Source of the DNA: Rhizorhapis sp036570425
GTDB taxonomy: Bacteria; Pseudomonadota; Alphaproteobacteria; Sphingomonadales; Sphingomonadaceae
Length of the DNA: 64,000 nt
NCBI GenBank assembly: GCA_036570425.1
Contig: DATCYF010000023.1
Coordinates: forward strand, 248,001 to 312,000
Direction of reading: 5' to 3'
The position numbers and the translations under genes were made by a program. Numbering within the stretch: the first letter of the stretch is position 1; each line of letters opens with the position of its first letter. Of the stretch, positions 26,538 through 35,664 are shown in pieces. Below the pieces are notes generated by a model that had not been told where the DNA came from, did no database searches, and was given only the letters and a program-made list of their open reading frames with translations.

Positions 26538-26590
26538 GAGCATGTTCAGCAAGAGTGGACACCGGTTTCGCGTTTGGACATGCGGCATGG
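26538..26590. repeat. Possible interspersed alphaproteobacterial repeat
   Basis: The short gap between ligase and exonuclease contains AGCATGTTCAGCAAGAGTGG followed by ACACCGGTTTCGCG. This resembles the 'AGCATGATCCGGAAAAGTGG..ACCGGTTTTCCG' element that I remember as scattered through Rhizobiales and sphingomonad genomes. No second copy is seen in this window, so the call rests on memory only. Confidence 0.35.
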
Positions 26591-27595
26591 TCAATCGTCC
26601 TCATCCTCATAGCCGACCAACGCGAGCGCACGCGCGGACCGCTGATGCAGTTCGCACCAGCGCAACAGCGCATCCTCGCGGCCATGCGTGATCCAGGTCT
26701 CGCCCGGGTTCACCTCCTCTATGGTGGCGGTGAGTTCGTCCCAATCGGCATGGTCGGAAATAACTAGCGGAAGCTCAACATTGCGCTGCCGCGCCCGCTG
26801 GCGCACCCGCATCCAGCCGCTCGCCATGGCTGTAATCGGGTCGGGCAATCTCCGGCTCCAGCGGTCGTTCAGCGCGCCGGGTGGGCAGAGCACGATCTGC
26901 CCCGCCAGCTCTGCCTTTGTCGCATCGGACACGAGGCGCAGCGCACCCAGATCGACGCCAAGCTCCTCATAGAGACGGCACATCCGCTCCAGCGCGCCGT
27001 GCAGCCATATCGGCTCCCCATAACCGGCGCGGCGCAATTCAGCGATCAGCCGCTGCGCCTTTCCAAGCGCATAGGCGCCCACCAGGACACAGCGATCCGG
27101 ATTGGCCTCGCGCGCAGCGATCAGCTTGCCGACCTCCTGCTCGACAGGGGGATGACGGAATACGGGGAGAGCAAAAGTTGCTTCCGTGACGAAGACGTCG
27201 CAGGATGTCGCGACGAATGGAAGGCAGGTCGGATCGGGCCGGCGCTTGTAGTCGCCCGTGACGATCACCCGTTCGCCTGCATATTCGAGCAATATTTGCG
27301 CCGAACCCAATACGTGACCGGCTGGCAGATAGGTCGCATCCACTCCGCCCGGCAGCCGAAGCGTCTCGCCATAGGCGACAGGCACAGCGCCGTCCTGCTC
27401 GCCGTAACGCAGCGTCATGATGGCGATAGTCTCGGCCGTAGCCACGGTACGGCCATGCCCGCCGCACGCATGATCGGCATGGCCGTGGGTTACCAGTGCG
27501 GTGTCGACCGGACGGGAGGGATCTATCCAGCAGTCCGCTGGCGCGACATAGAGACCCTGCGCTTCTGCCCGCACCCAAAGGCTTGTTCTGACCAT
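26591..27595 (-). CDS. Ligase-associated DNA exonuclease (metallo-beta-lactamase fold)
   Basis: 334 aa of the beta-CASP/SNM1-like family annotated as ligase-associated DNA exonuclease. The zinc motif THGHADHACGGHG is at about residues 37-49, followed by LPAGHVLGSAQILLE, VIVTGDYKRR and the C-terminal SDHADWDEL with THGREDALLRW. It is encoded directly upstream of the ligase on the same strand (58-bp gap) and is expected to trim DNA ends before sealing. It is the last gene before the tRNA-Gly remnant. Confidence 0.92.
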   Translation of the reverse strand: MVRTSLWVRAEAQGLYVAPADCWIDPSRPVDTALVTHGHADHACGGHGRTVATAETIAIMTLRYGEQDGAVPVAYGETLRLPGGVDATYLPAGHVLGSAQILLEYAGERVIVTGDYKRRPDPTCLPFVATSCDVFVTEATFALPVFRHPPVEQEVGKLIAAREANPDRCVLVGAYALGKAQRLIAELRRAGYGEPIWLHGALERMCRLYEELGVDLGALRLVSDATKAELAGQIVLCPPGALNDRWSRRLPDPITAMASGWMRVRQRARQRNVELPLVISDHADWDELTATIEEVNPGETWITHGREDALLRWCELHQRSARALALVGYEDEDD

Positions 27596-27698
27596 CAGGA
27601 CTCAAGATGGCGCCGGGGTGCGGAAAGTCCAGAGCGAGATGAGACGGATTTATCGATACGGCTTGCTATGGGCTATCGGATTTCCCAAGCCTTGTGGC

Positions 27699-27734
27699 CT
27701 TGTGAAGCAGGTTCGATCCCCGCTACCCGCTCCA
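27699..27734 (+). repeat. tRNA-Gly 3'-end remnant (putative att site)
   Basis: Copy of the last 36 nt of tRNA-Gly(TCC) at 15985-16020. The final 25 nt, from GGTTCGATCC to the CCA, are identical, as is the following G; only two of the preceding 11 differ. The upstream 5' half of a tRNA is absent, so this is not a gene. Same orientation as the intact tRNA, 11.7 kb away. Confidence 0.85.
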
Positions 27735-27738
27735 GCGG

Positions 27739-29151
27739 TTAAGCCAATCCGTGGACATGTTCCAGCAGAGCGCGACGGGCCAATCCGGTGTCGCCAATAC
27801 TTACGGCGGCATAAAGTGCATTAAGAGCGTCTGACGAATCTGTAGCGGCGGCTTCAGTCGTCTTTTTGGGCGTAACGGAGGTCAGAAGGAGCTGGACAAA
27901 AATCTGCAGCGCTACATTTTTTGATATTGCCGCGATGGCGAGGCACAGGTTTCGTGTGCGGTCGTGCTCAATATCGAAATGTGAACCAGCGCAGCTGACC
28001 GCGTTTGACAGCTTTGCCAGATCCTCGTCATTCGCACGCATCGGCGATTCTTCCAGCGCGACCAGCAAGAGAGCGAGCAGCAATTCCCGAATATCCGCTT
28101 GGGAGGCGTTGGAGCGCGTGATGAATTCGACGGCGCGATCGAACGTGGAACTCTGGGAGGGCGATCCGATTTCCAGACCTCCGCCACGGCCCCGGCTGAT
28201 ACGAACGGCGCCGCTTTCTTCCAGAACACGCAGGGCCTGCCGCAGCACTGGCAGGCTTACGTCGTAGCGATCCATCAGTTCCCGCGTGGTCCCAAGGCGT
28301 TCGCCTTCGCGCCATTGCCGCACGCGAATTTCGTCCAGTATCTCCCGCACGAGAAAATCGGCGCGATTGTTGAAGAAGCCCCCATCGCCCTGCTCGGGAA
28401 GGTCCCAGTCCGCTGAACCGGGCCGGAAGAGCCGGGTGTGGGTACGGCCAGGGGCCTGCCGTCTGGCCGTGTAGAAGGCGGCCCTCAGAAGATCGATTTG
28501 GGCATTTCGCGCGGAGATAAAGCCCGCCATATCCTGCGCGATCAGGCTCTCCGCAAATTGTACGCCGATGACCCAGAAATCGCGCCGGGCACTTTCGGCG
28601 GCGATGTGCCAACGGGATGGGAACAGATCGATTCCCGCTTCGAAGGCTACTCTTTGCGTCAAAAGGACAAGGTCATTTTTCACAAGCTTGTGCGTCGCGA
28701 TGTGCAGCGTCCGGTGGCCCATGGCACGAGCGAACTCTTCCTGAGACATGGCTTCGAGTGAGCCGACGACTTTGCGCAATTCGAGACTTTGGGCCAGCGT
28801 GACTTTCGCCGCATCGCCATTGAAGAGCAGTGGGTCGGATGCGCGCAGCAAGCTCCAGATGTCATAGGCATCGGCCGTCTGGCTTTCGATCAGGCGCGCC
28901 AGATCGCGGGCGATCGCGGTGTCCTCCTGCCCGACGAATATGACGCCGCCGCCCAGACCTCGCCGCAAGCGGATGATGCCGCGATATTCCAATATGCGCA
29001 TCGCCTGCCGAAACAAGGCGCGGCCAGCATTATGCTGCTCCCGCAGTTCCTGCTCCGACCCTATGATGCTGCCGGGTTCATAATGCGCAGCTTCCAGCGA
29101 GCGCGATATTCGGTCGGCCAGTTCCAGGCCCGCGCTCGCCGGTTTGGTCAT
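27739..29151 (-). CDS. Transcriptional regulator with two tandem GntR units
   Basis: 470 aa made of two GntR/FadR-like halves. Unit 1 has a winged helix at about residues 8-75 (SEQELREQHNAGRALFRQAM, ILEYRGIIRLRRGLGGG) and an all-helical domain to about 235. Unit 2 has a winged helix at about 250-320 (TTRELMDRYDVSLPVLRQAL, VLEESGAVRISRGRGGG) and a second helical domain to the end. Normal GntR proteins have one such unit and dimerise. ATG 29151 lies 7 bp after the ALDH stop, so it is the last gene of the GMC-ALDH operon and probably its regulator. Confidence 0.85.
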   Translation of the reverse strand: MTKPASAGLELADRISRSLEAAHYEPGSIIGSEQELREQHNAGRALFRQAMRILEYRGIIRLRRGLGGGVIFVGQEDTAIARDLARLIESQTADAYDIWSLLRASDPLLFNGDAAKVTLAQSLELRKVVGSLEAMSQEEFARAMGHRTLHIATHKLVKNDLVLLTQRVAFEAGIDLFPSRWHIAAESARRDFWVIGVQFAESLIAQDMAGFISARNAQIDLLRAAFYTARRQAPGRTHTRLFRPGSADWDLPEQGDGGFFNNRADFLVREILDEIRVRQWREGERLGTTRELMDRYDVSLPVLRQALRVLEESGAVRISRGRGGGLEIGSPSQSSTFDRAVEFITRSNASQADIRELLLALLLVALEESPMRANDEDLAKLSNAVSCAGSHFDIEHDRTRNLCLAIAAISKNVALQIFVQLLLTSVTPKKTTEAAATDSSDALNALYAAVSIGDTGLARRALLEHVHGLA

Positions 29152-29158
29152 GGCTGCG

Positions 29159-30649
29159 TTATCGCCCAACGGGATAGAAGATCGATTTTTCCTGCTGATA
29201 TTCACGCAGCCAATCCGGACCATATTCCCGGCCGATGCCGGAACGCTTATAGCCGCCGATGGGGGCATAGGTCATACGGCCGGTGCCGCCATTCAGGGCC
29301 ACGCTGCCTGCCCGGATTTGCAGCGCCATTTCATATCCCTTGGCCGCGTCGGCGGTTTCGATCCCACCGTTAAGGCCGAAGCGGCTGTCGTTGGCGATCC
29401 GAATGGCTTCTTCGTCAGTGTCGAAGCCGATGACAGCGCCGACTGGTCCGAAGATTTCTTCCTGTGCGATGGTCATGCTGTTTTCGACGTCATCGAACAG
29501 GGTAAGCTCGGTGAAGAAGCCCTTGGGCAGGTCCTGGGGGCGGCCGCCGCCATGGACGAGCCGCGCGCCTTCGTCGCGGCCAAGGCCAATGAAGTGCTCG
29601 ACCTTTGCGCGTTGCGACTCGCGGATCAGCGGTCCCATCATGACGCTGGGATCGGCTGCATCCCCGATCTTGAAATGCGCCGCTGTTGCGACGGCGGTTT
29701 CAACGAACTGCTTGCGCACACTGTTATGGACCAGCAGGCGGGTGAGGAGGGCGCAGCCCTGACCGGCATTGACGGAGAGCACCGCCACCGCCATCTGCGC
29801 GGCGCGCTGGATATCGGCGTCGTGACGGACAATCAGTGCTGACTTGCCGCCCAGTTCCAGATGCACGCGCTTCAATGTCGGCGCCGCCTGCGCCATGATC
29901 GCAGCGCCTACGCCTTCCGATCCGGTGAAGGTGACAAGGTCGACGCGCGAGTCGGTGGTGAGCAGGGAACCCACGTCCGGCCCGCCGGTGATGATGTTGA
30001 GAACGCCGCGCGGCAGGCCGATCTCTTCGGCAATCTGCCCGAACAGCAGGGCTGAATAAGGAGTGAAGGGCGATGGTTTCAGCACCAGCGTGTTGCCCGC
30101 CAGCAGGGCAGGGACAATCTTCGCCAGATTGAGCAGGAAGGGGAAATTGTAGCCCGTGATTCCTGAAACGACCCCGACCGGTTCCCGCACGATCGTCGTG
30201 CCGCCCAGCTTTTTGGGCGCATCCGGATTCATGAAGTCAGGCGTGATGTCGAGCGGCAGGCGAATAGGCTCTTCCCGCGTGGAATGGTCGAGCGCGGACA
30301 GGAAATGATCGAGTGGCGCGCCGACCTGCATGCCATGCGTGATGTCCTGTGCGCAGCCGACTTCCGCAACGATCAGTGCAGCGATGTCCGCCCTGCGGGC
30401 ATCGAGAGCAGCGTGCATGCGACGCAGGATTGCCGCGCGTTCCGCCATGGACATCGTCGGCCAGGGGCCATCATCGAATGCCGTTCGGGCGGCGGCGATG
30501 GCCGCGTCTGCGGCCGCAGCGGTTCCGACCGGCGCGCGGCCGATCACTGTCTCGGTCGCGGGGTTGATCACATCCTCGCGTTCAGGCCCGGAATCGATCC
30601 ATTCGCCATTGATGTAGAGCTTGTCGATTGTCGTGAAGGGGACGGTCAT
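29159..30649 (-). CDS. NAD-dependent aldehyde dehydrogenase
   Basis: 496-aa soluble ALDH oxidising an aldehyde to the acid. Catalytic Glu in LELGGKSA, catalytic Cys in NAGQGCALLTR (about residue 298), ITGYNFPFLLNLAKIVPAL, QEEIFGPVGAVIGFD, and the tail GGYKRSGIGREYGPDWLREY. The ATG overlaps the GMC oxidoreductase stop (ATGA), so the aldehyde produced by that enzyme is its likely substrate. Confidence 0.95.
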   Translation of the reverse strand: MTVPFTTIDKLYINGEWIDSGPEREDVINPATETVIGRAPVGTAAAADAAIAAARTAFDDGPWPTMSMAERAAILRRMHAALDARRADIAALIVAEVGCAQDITHGMQVGAPLDHFLSALDHSTREEPIRLPLDITPDFMNPDAPKKLGGTTIVREPVGVVSGITGYNFPFLLNLAKIVPALLAGNTLVLKPSPFTPYSALLFGQIAEEIGLPRGVLNIITGGPDVGSLLTTDSRVDLVTFTGSEGVGAAIMAQAAPTLKRVHLELGGKSALIVRHDADIQRAAQMAVAVLSVNAGQGCALLTRLLVHNSVRKQFVETAVATAAHFKIGDAADPSVMMGPLIRESQRAKVEHFIGLGRDEGARLVHGGGRPQDLPKGFFTELTLFDDVENSMTIAQEEIFGPVGAVIGFDTDEEAIRIANDSRFGLNGGIETADAAKGYEMALQIRAGSVALNGGTGRMTYAPIGGYKRSGIGREYGPDWLREYQQEKSIFYPVGR

Positions 30650-32265
30650 GCGGCGGCGGCTTTCTTGTTGCTCAGGATGATGTCGGCAGCGTTCATGGCG
30701 ACGGCCATGGCCGGGGCGTTGGTATTGCCCGATACGATGGTTGGCATGATGGAGGTATCCACGACGCGCAGCCCATCGACACCGCGAACCCGAAGCGAAG
30801 GATCGACCACGGAAGTCGCATCGGGACCCATTCGGCAGGTGCCGCAGATATGGAACGACGTGCCGCCCAACTGGACGGCATTGGCCAGGATGTCCTCGTC
30901 CGTCTCAATGCGCGATCCGGGAAGCGTTTCTTCGACGATCCAGTCTTTGAGGGCGTCCTGCTTGCCCAAGGCGCGCAGCCATTTGAATAATGAGACAGCG
31001 CTGATCCGATCGATTTCGGCCGAGAAATGGTTGGCATTGATGATAGGCCGCGCATCCGGGTCGGCAGAGGCGAGGCGGATTTCGCCCTGGCTCTCCGGCC
31101 GGGTGAAATAGCCAAGAATGGTCATACCGGGATAGGGGTCTATCGCTATGGCCCCTTTTTCATCGGGGCCGATGCTGTAAAGACCCATGCCGATCTGTGC
31201 GTCGGGGCGGTCCAGCCCAGGCCGGGTTTTGACGAAGCCGCCGACTTCGTGCGCGCTGTGGGTGAGAGGCCCCTTCGACCGAAGCGTATATTCCAGCACC
31301 GAACGGAACAGTCCAAAGCCGCCAAAACGCGCATTGAGGCTCTCTCCGCGAACCCGATATTGCGTGGATAGGTAACGATGCTCCAGCAAGTTGCGGCCCA
31401 CATCGGGGGCATCGGCCACAACCTCTATACCCAGGCTGGACAGCAGCGCGGCCGGGCCGATGCCGGAAAGCTGGAGCAGCTTGGGCGACTGTATTGCGCC
31501 AGCCGACAGAATGATTTCCTGCCCGACTTTCACGGTGCGTTCGCCCGCCTTGTCCCGGATCACAACGCCGGTGGCGCGCTTGTTCGTGAACAGGATACGA
31601 CGGACATCGGTATCGGTGACAATGTCGAGATTGGACCGGTCGCGGATTGGACTGAGGAAGGCGCGCGCCGCCGAGAAGCGTCGGCCCTTCCACGTCGTGG
31701 TTGTCTGATACCCCATGCCGCCATGCGCAACGGTATCGACATGGTTGACGTCGGCAACGCGCGGCGTTCCCAATTCTTCGGCGGCGTTCAGCACCGCTTC
31801 GCACAATGGATTACCCGAAGGATGAACGCTGATCTTGAGCGGTCCGCCCGTGCCGCGCCATTCGTCCGGCCCCAGCTCATGATCTTCCAGTGCAACGAAA
31901 TGGCGGCCCATGACGTCCCAGCCCCAGCCGGTGCAGCCGAGTTCCGCCCAATGATCGTAATCGGCCGGAGCGCCGCGAATATAAACCATGCCGTTGACGG
32001 AGCTTGAACCGCCGACGGCGCGACCCTTCAGCCACACCTCCGGCGGAAGATTGCCCGCCGGGGTGACCTGATAATCCCACACATGCGGATTGCCCGGCGC
32101 CAGAAGCTTGCCGATGCCACGCGGCATGGCGATGAGGGGGCTTGTATCATTTGGTCCCGCCTCGATCAGCAGCACGCTCGTGCGTGGGTCTTCCGAGAGA
32201 CGGTTGGCCAGGACGCTGCCCGACGATCCGGCGCCAACGATGATATAGTCATAACTCTCGCGCAT
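30646..32265 (-). CDS. GMC family oxidoreductase (choline dehydrogenase-like)
   Basis: 539-aa FAD alcohol dehydrogenase. N-terminal FAD fold YDYIIVGAGSSGSVLANRL, GMC signature 1 KGRAVGGSSSVNGMVYIRG, signature 2 near GAIQSPKLLQLSGIG, and C-terminal His/Asn catalytic region (TSFHICGTCRMG and SGNTNAPAMAVA). ATG 32265 is preceded by GGAGAGCA. With the ALDH it forms a two-step alcohol-to-acid pathway; the natural alcohol (alkyl, terpenoid, polyether or choline-like) cannot be told from sequence. Confidence 0.93.
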   Translation of the reverse strand: MRESYDYIIVGAGSSGSVLANRLSEDPRTSVLLIEAGPNDTSPLIAMPRGIGKLLAPGNPHVWDYQVTPAGNLPPEVWLKGRAVGGSSSVNGMVYIRGAPADYDHWAELGCTGWGWDVMGRHFVALEDHELGPDEWRGTGGPLKISVHPSGNPLCEAVLNAAEELGTPRVADVNHVDTVAHGGMGYQTTTTWKGRRFSAARAFLSPIRDRSNLDIVTDTDVRRILFTNKRATGVVIRDKAGERTVKVGQEIILSAGAIQSPKLLQLSGIGPAALLSSLGIEVVADAPDVGRNLLEHRYLSTQYRVRGESLNARFGGFGLFRSVLEYTLRSKGPLTHSAHEVGGFVKTRPGLDRPDAQIGMGLYSIGPDEKGAIAIDPYPGMTILGYFTRPESQGEIRLASADPDARPIINANHFSAEIDRISAVSLFKWLRALGKQDALKDWIVEETLPGSRIETDEDILANAVQLGGTSFHICGTCRMGPDATSVVDPSLRVRGVDGLRVVDTSIMPTIVSGNTNAPAMAVAMNAADIILSNKKAAAA

Positions 32266-32439
32266 TGCTCTCCGGTCTTTTCTGTTGGGGGCGTTTCTGC
32301 ACGATGCAGAGCCAGACACGTCTCACTGTATGTCGATCCATAAAGAGTATCATATATCTTGAAAAGAGATAAAACAGGCTCCTATTAATCCACAAGACGG
32401 CGCGGGCGTGTTTTCTGAAATTGCTGCCGTCCGCAGGCA

Positions 32440-33888
32440 TCAATCGGCTGGATACATCGCCTTTGCCAGCGCCTCGATTTCTTCTCTATCGTCGTCGAGA
32501 ATGAAACCGGCCGCGATGGCCGATTGCAGGGACGATCTGAACTGCGCAAGATACTGCTCCCGGCCGTTCGGATAGAGTGCGGCGAGCTTCGCGTCGTCGA
32601 ACGGCTGCGTGGATCCGAACAGCCGCAGAAGGCCCGGACCATCCTGACCCAGACCGGAAAGCTGTGCGGTCGGCACATCGACCCATGGGGAACGCACGCC
32701 GCCCCTGGCATTGCCGTGCGCATCCAGGACAAGGGCGCCACTATCCGACACCTGAAGCCGCTCAGCGATCGGAGGCGCTTCGCCTGTGCGAACCCAGCGG
32801 TCCAGCGCGCGGAGCGCCGCCTGCATGACATAATGATGTTGGGGCGCTGCGTTCATGGGTTTGGGAAGTTTTTGGCCCAGCACCATGTCAGTCGCTGCAT
32901 ATGCCTTGGCCAGCATGTCTATGGAGGCGGTGCCATCGTCGACGAAGCCAGCCCCCAATGTATAGGTATCAGCGTGAGCGGTCCCTGCTATTTCCCAGGT
33001 GCGCAGATGATCCGTGTCGGGCTGCCGCGCGCGAACATATCCGACCAGGGGACTGGCCAGGTCGGTTTCGGTAATGATCGTCAGCACAGGAGCCTCAATA
33101 TCGGACCGAATGTGCACGGGCTTCAGAGGCTCGCCCTTGGCAATGGATTGCATGCTCGTCATGAAATCGCCGTCGAGCGGCGCTGCGCCGGCAAAGCGGG
33201 AGTGAATGAGATAGCCGTCAAATATCTTCCCGCTGCGGCCGACGGTATTTACATAAGTGGTGAGAAAGCCTGCTGACTGAGATTCGCCAGCCGCAAGGAC
33301 ATGCTTCGCCTTGAGACCTCCGAGGATCGAGGCACTGCGCGCCGCCTGTCCAGCCTTGCTGAAAATGTCATATGCATAGGCATCACCCGGATGTTGCAGA
33401 CTGGCATAGCGCTGGGCATCAGCCTTTTTGAGCGGCGGCAGCCCCGGCATTCCAATCGGGCCTCCCTCGATCCCGACCTTCTGCGCGGAAACGCCAACCC
33501 AGCCATAGCCTTTGCGTACAAGTTCGCGGTGGAGGTAGGTCCAATCCGGAGCGCCGTCGGTCCCGGCGCTCACGTTCAGCCATTCGACTATAACGGTCCC
33601 GTTGAATGTCTTGTCATCAGCAGGGCGGACAACCACCAGGCGCGTCTTGAATGGCGCGTGGCCGGTCACTGACAAGGTTTCGTCCGAGAGGCCATAAGCC
33701 GCCGCAGACCCTGACAAGAAGAACTCCTGGATGAGATACCCCGCTGGAGCCTTGCTGAAGGCGCCTTGCGACAAGGTAGGATTACCGGCGATCGGGCCCG
33801 TTACGGTTTGAGCAGTGCCGCCTTCAATCATGAGTGCGACCCCAAGGCCCATTGACAACAACCGGCCTGCAATTCCCCCAAAGCCCAT
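32440..33888 (-). CDS. Exported alpha/beta hydrolase domain protein
   Basis: 482 aa with an N-terminal signal peptide (LLSMGLGVALMIEGGTAQ) and a fold of the Abhydrolase_10 type. The nucleophile elbow is AAGESQSAG (about residue 199), with RLVVVRPADDKTFNGTVIVE, GWVGVSAQKVGIEGG and a probable catalytic His in AGTAHADTY. Substrate unknown; an ester yielding the alcohol used by the downstream GMC oxidoreductase would fit the context. A 174-bp AT-rich gap separates it from that operon, so it may be transcribed separately. Confidence 0.82.
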   Translation of the reverse strand: MGFGGIAGRLLSMGLGVALMIEGGTAQTVTGPIAGNPTLSQGAFSKAPAGYLIQEFFLSGSAAAYGLSDETLSVTGHAPFKTRLVVVRPADDKTFNGTVIVEWLNVSAGTDGAPDWTYLHRELVRKGYGWVGVSAQKVGIEGGPIGMPGLPPLKKADAQRYASLQHPGDAYAYDIFSKAGQAARSASILGGLKAKHVLAAGESQSAGFLTTYVNTVGRSGKIFDGYLIHSRFAGAAPLDGDFMTSMQSIAKGEPLKPVHIRSDIEAPVLTIITETDLASPLVGYVRARQPDTDHLRTWEIAGTAHADTYTLGAGFVDDGTASIDMLAKAYAATDMVLGQKLPKPMNAAPQHHYVMQAALRALDRWVRTGEAPPIAERLQVSDSGALVLDAHGNARGGVRSPWVDVPTAQLSGLGQDGPGLLRLFGSTQPFDDAKLAALYPNGREQYLAQFRSSLQSAIAAGFILDDDREEIEALAKAMYPAD

Positions 33889-34223
33889 GCTCTCTTATCC
33901 TTCCTCATCCTCATCCCGCTTTATATTTATTATGCCGGTAGATCGTTGAAGCGAGCTAACAATAGCAATCCAGGGCGTAATGGGAATCCCTTTTATTACG
34001 CTGTGGATAATCCCTGGCGCAGGGTCGGCTAACGCGCGGTTTTGGTTTCCAGCATTGGATATGTCCCAAGGACGGGAACAATCCTGTCCGGCCTGCGTCT
34101 TTCCATCATTGTTACAATTTACGACAAAATGGCGTCCCTCCTGACATATTTGGAGGACAACGGGCGTTCATAACGGGCTCAAGGCAGGGGAGACTTGCCG
34201 GACCCGAAGATATGAGGACCCTT
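33889..34223. other. Intergenic region between divergent hydrolase and EF-hand genes
   Basis: 335 bp with no supported gene. It must hold promoters in both directions. An ECF-like site at 34075-34099 is listed separately. The stretch TTGTTACAATTTACGAC near 34110 is AT-rich. No tRNA or repeat is seen. Confidence 0.5.
34075..34099 (+). promoter_or_regulatory. EcfG-like promoter
   Basis: GGAAC at 34075-34079 and CGTC at 34096-34099 are separated by 16 bp. This resembles the general-stress sigma EcfG consensus of alphaproteobacteria (GGAAC, 16-17 bp, CGTT). It would give an approximately 120-nt leader for the EF-hand gene. Single-site pattern match only. Confidence 0.35.
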
Positions 34224-34835
34224 ATGACCAAGAAATTTTTAATCGGCTCAGCTATTGCTGGCATCATGATGGCAGGCGGCATTGCGGTGGCCGCGCCCGA
34301 TAGTCACGGCCCGTGGGGAGCAGACGCGAACGGTGACGGCAATCTCACGAAAGTAGAAATGACCGCGTCGCTCGACAAGGCATTTGCGAAGTTTGACACC
34401 AACAGCGACGGTCAGGTCACGAAGGCCGAACTGGACGCCAAGCGCGATGCGCGGCTGGAAGAGCGTTTCAAGAAACTGGACAAGGATGGCAACGGGCAGA
34501 TCAGCCTTGCTGAAATGAAGGCTTCCCAGCAGGATCGCATGGACAAGCGGCAAGACCGTATGGCCAAGCGCGACGCTGGCGACGCCAAGGCCGGCGATGC
34601 GCACCGCAAGCACTTCCGTGGCCGGTTCCATCACGGCATGCATGGTGGGATGTTGGCTCAGGCAGACGCCAACAAGGATGGTGTGATCACGAAGGCCGAA
34701 TTCCAGGCCAAGCCGCTGCAAATGTTTGCAAAAATGGATACAAATCAGGACGGCACCGTGACCAAGGCCGAACGTGAGGCGATGCGTGATGGAATGAAGA
34801 AGAAGATGCAGGGCGACCAGAAGCCTTCGAACTGA
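34224..34835 (+). CDS. Secreted EF-hand calcium-binding protein
   Basis: 203 aa with a signal peptide (MTKKFLIGSAIAGIMMAGG..AVA). Five EF-hand loops are visible: DANGDGNLTKVE, DTNSDGQVTKAE, DKDGNGQISLAE, DANKDGVITKAE and DTNQDGTVTKAE. A Lys/Arg/His-rich linker lies between loops 3 and 4. Calcium-binding periplasmic protein, role unknown. ATG 34224 has GAGGA 6 nt upstream and starts the signal peptide. The two-component genes follow 95 bp later on the same strand, so calcium-linked sensing by that system is conceivable but unproven. Confidence 0.9.
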   Translation: MTKKFLIGSAIAGIMMAGGIAVAAPDSHGPWGADANGDGNLTKVEMTASLDKAFAKFDTNSDGQVTKAELDAKRDARLEERFKKLDKDGNGQISLAEMKASQQDRMDKRQDRMAKRDAGDAKAGDAHRKHFRGRFHHGMHGGMLAQADANKDGVITKAEFQAKPLQMFAKMDTNQDGTVTKAEREAMRDGMKKKMQGDQKPSN

Positions 34836-34930
34836 TCCGTCCCCCCTTGGGATCAGTTCGCATCGGGAAGGGCGAGGACAGCAATGTCTTCGCCCTTCCT
34901 TCTTCCCTGGTGTCGTGACAGTAAGAAACC

Positions 34931-35650
34931 ATGAACGATAAACCCCACTTGCTGCTGGTCGATGACGAGCGCTCGATTCGTGAGCCGCTGGCGCAATATC
35001 TTTCCAGAAACGGATTCCGCGTGACGGCGGTGGAGAGCGCCGCCGAAGCACGCACGCGGTTGGCGGCCAATACCATCGATCTCGTTGTTCTGGATATCAT
35101 GATGCCCGGCGAGGATGGTCTCAGCCTCTGCCGACATATTCGCGAACATGGCGATTTGCCAGTCATCCTGCTTACCGCGAAGTCGGAAGAGACGGATCGT
35201 ATCGTCGGGCTGGAAATGGGTGCCGACGATTATGTGCTGAAGCCTTTTTCTCCCCGCGAACTGGTGGCGCGCATCAAGGCGATCTTTCGCCGGGTCGCAA
35301 CTGGCGGTCTGCGCCAGCATGGTCCTGACAGCGCGAGCTACGCCTTTGATACGTGGGTGCTGAAATCGGGCGAGCGCACATTGGTGGACAGTGAGGGCGT
35401 GGCGTTGCCGCTCAGCACGGCTGAATATAATCTGATGCTGGCGTTCGTCACGCGGCCCAATCAGGTGCTGAGCCGCGATCAGTTGCTCGACATCACTCAA
35501 GGACGGGAGGCGAATCCCTTCGATCGAGCTATAGACAATCAGATCAGTCGCTTGCGCCGCAAGATCGAGGAAGATCCCAAAACCCCCCGTCTCATCAAGA
35601 CTGTATGGGGCGGCGGCTACACCCTTGCGGCGGAAGTCAGGAAGCTTTGA
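34931..35650 (+). CDS. OmpR-family response regulator
   Basis: 239 aa. Receiver domain with acidic pocket LLLVDDERSIREPL, phospho-acceptor Asp in LVVLDIMMPGEDG (about residue 54), LLTAKSEETD and YVLKPFSPRELVARI. The winged-helix DNA-binding domain follows (about 135-235: LSTAEYNLMLAFVTRPNQVL, NQISRLRRKIE, KTVWGGGYTL). Pairs with the histidine kinase directly downstream. The regulated genes are unknown; the divergent or adjacent EF-hand gene is a candidate. Confidence 0.94.
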   Translation: MNDKPHLLLVDDERSIREPLAQYLSRNGFRVTAVESAAEARTRLAANTIDLVVLDIMMPGEDGLSLCRHIREHGDLPVILLTAKSEETDRIVGLEMGADDYVLKPFSPRELVARIKAIFRRVATGGLRQHGPDSASYAFDTWVLKSGERTLVDSEGVALPLSTAEYNLMLAFVTRPNQVLSRDQLLDITQGREANPFDRAIDNQISRLRRKIEEDPKTPRLIKTVWGGGYTLAAEVRKL

Positions 35651-35664
35651 TCGCTGCGTCCCAG

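Noticed and set aside
27596..27735. Second complete tRNA-Gly gene
   Set aside because: Only the 3' 36 nt match; the 5' acceptor and D-arm are absent, so it is a remnant.
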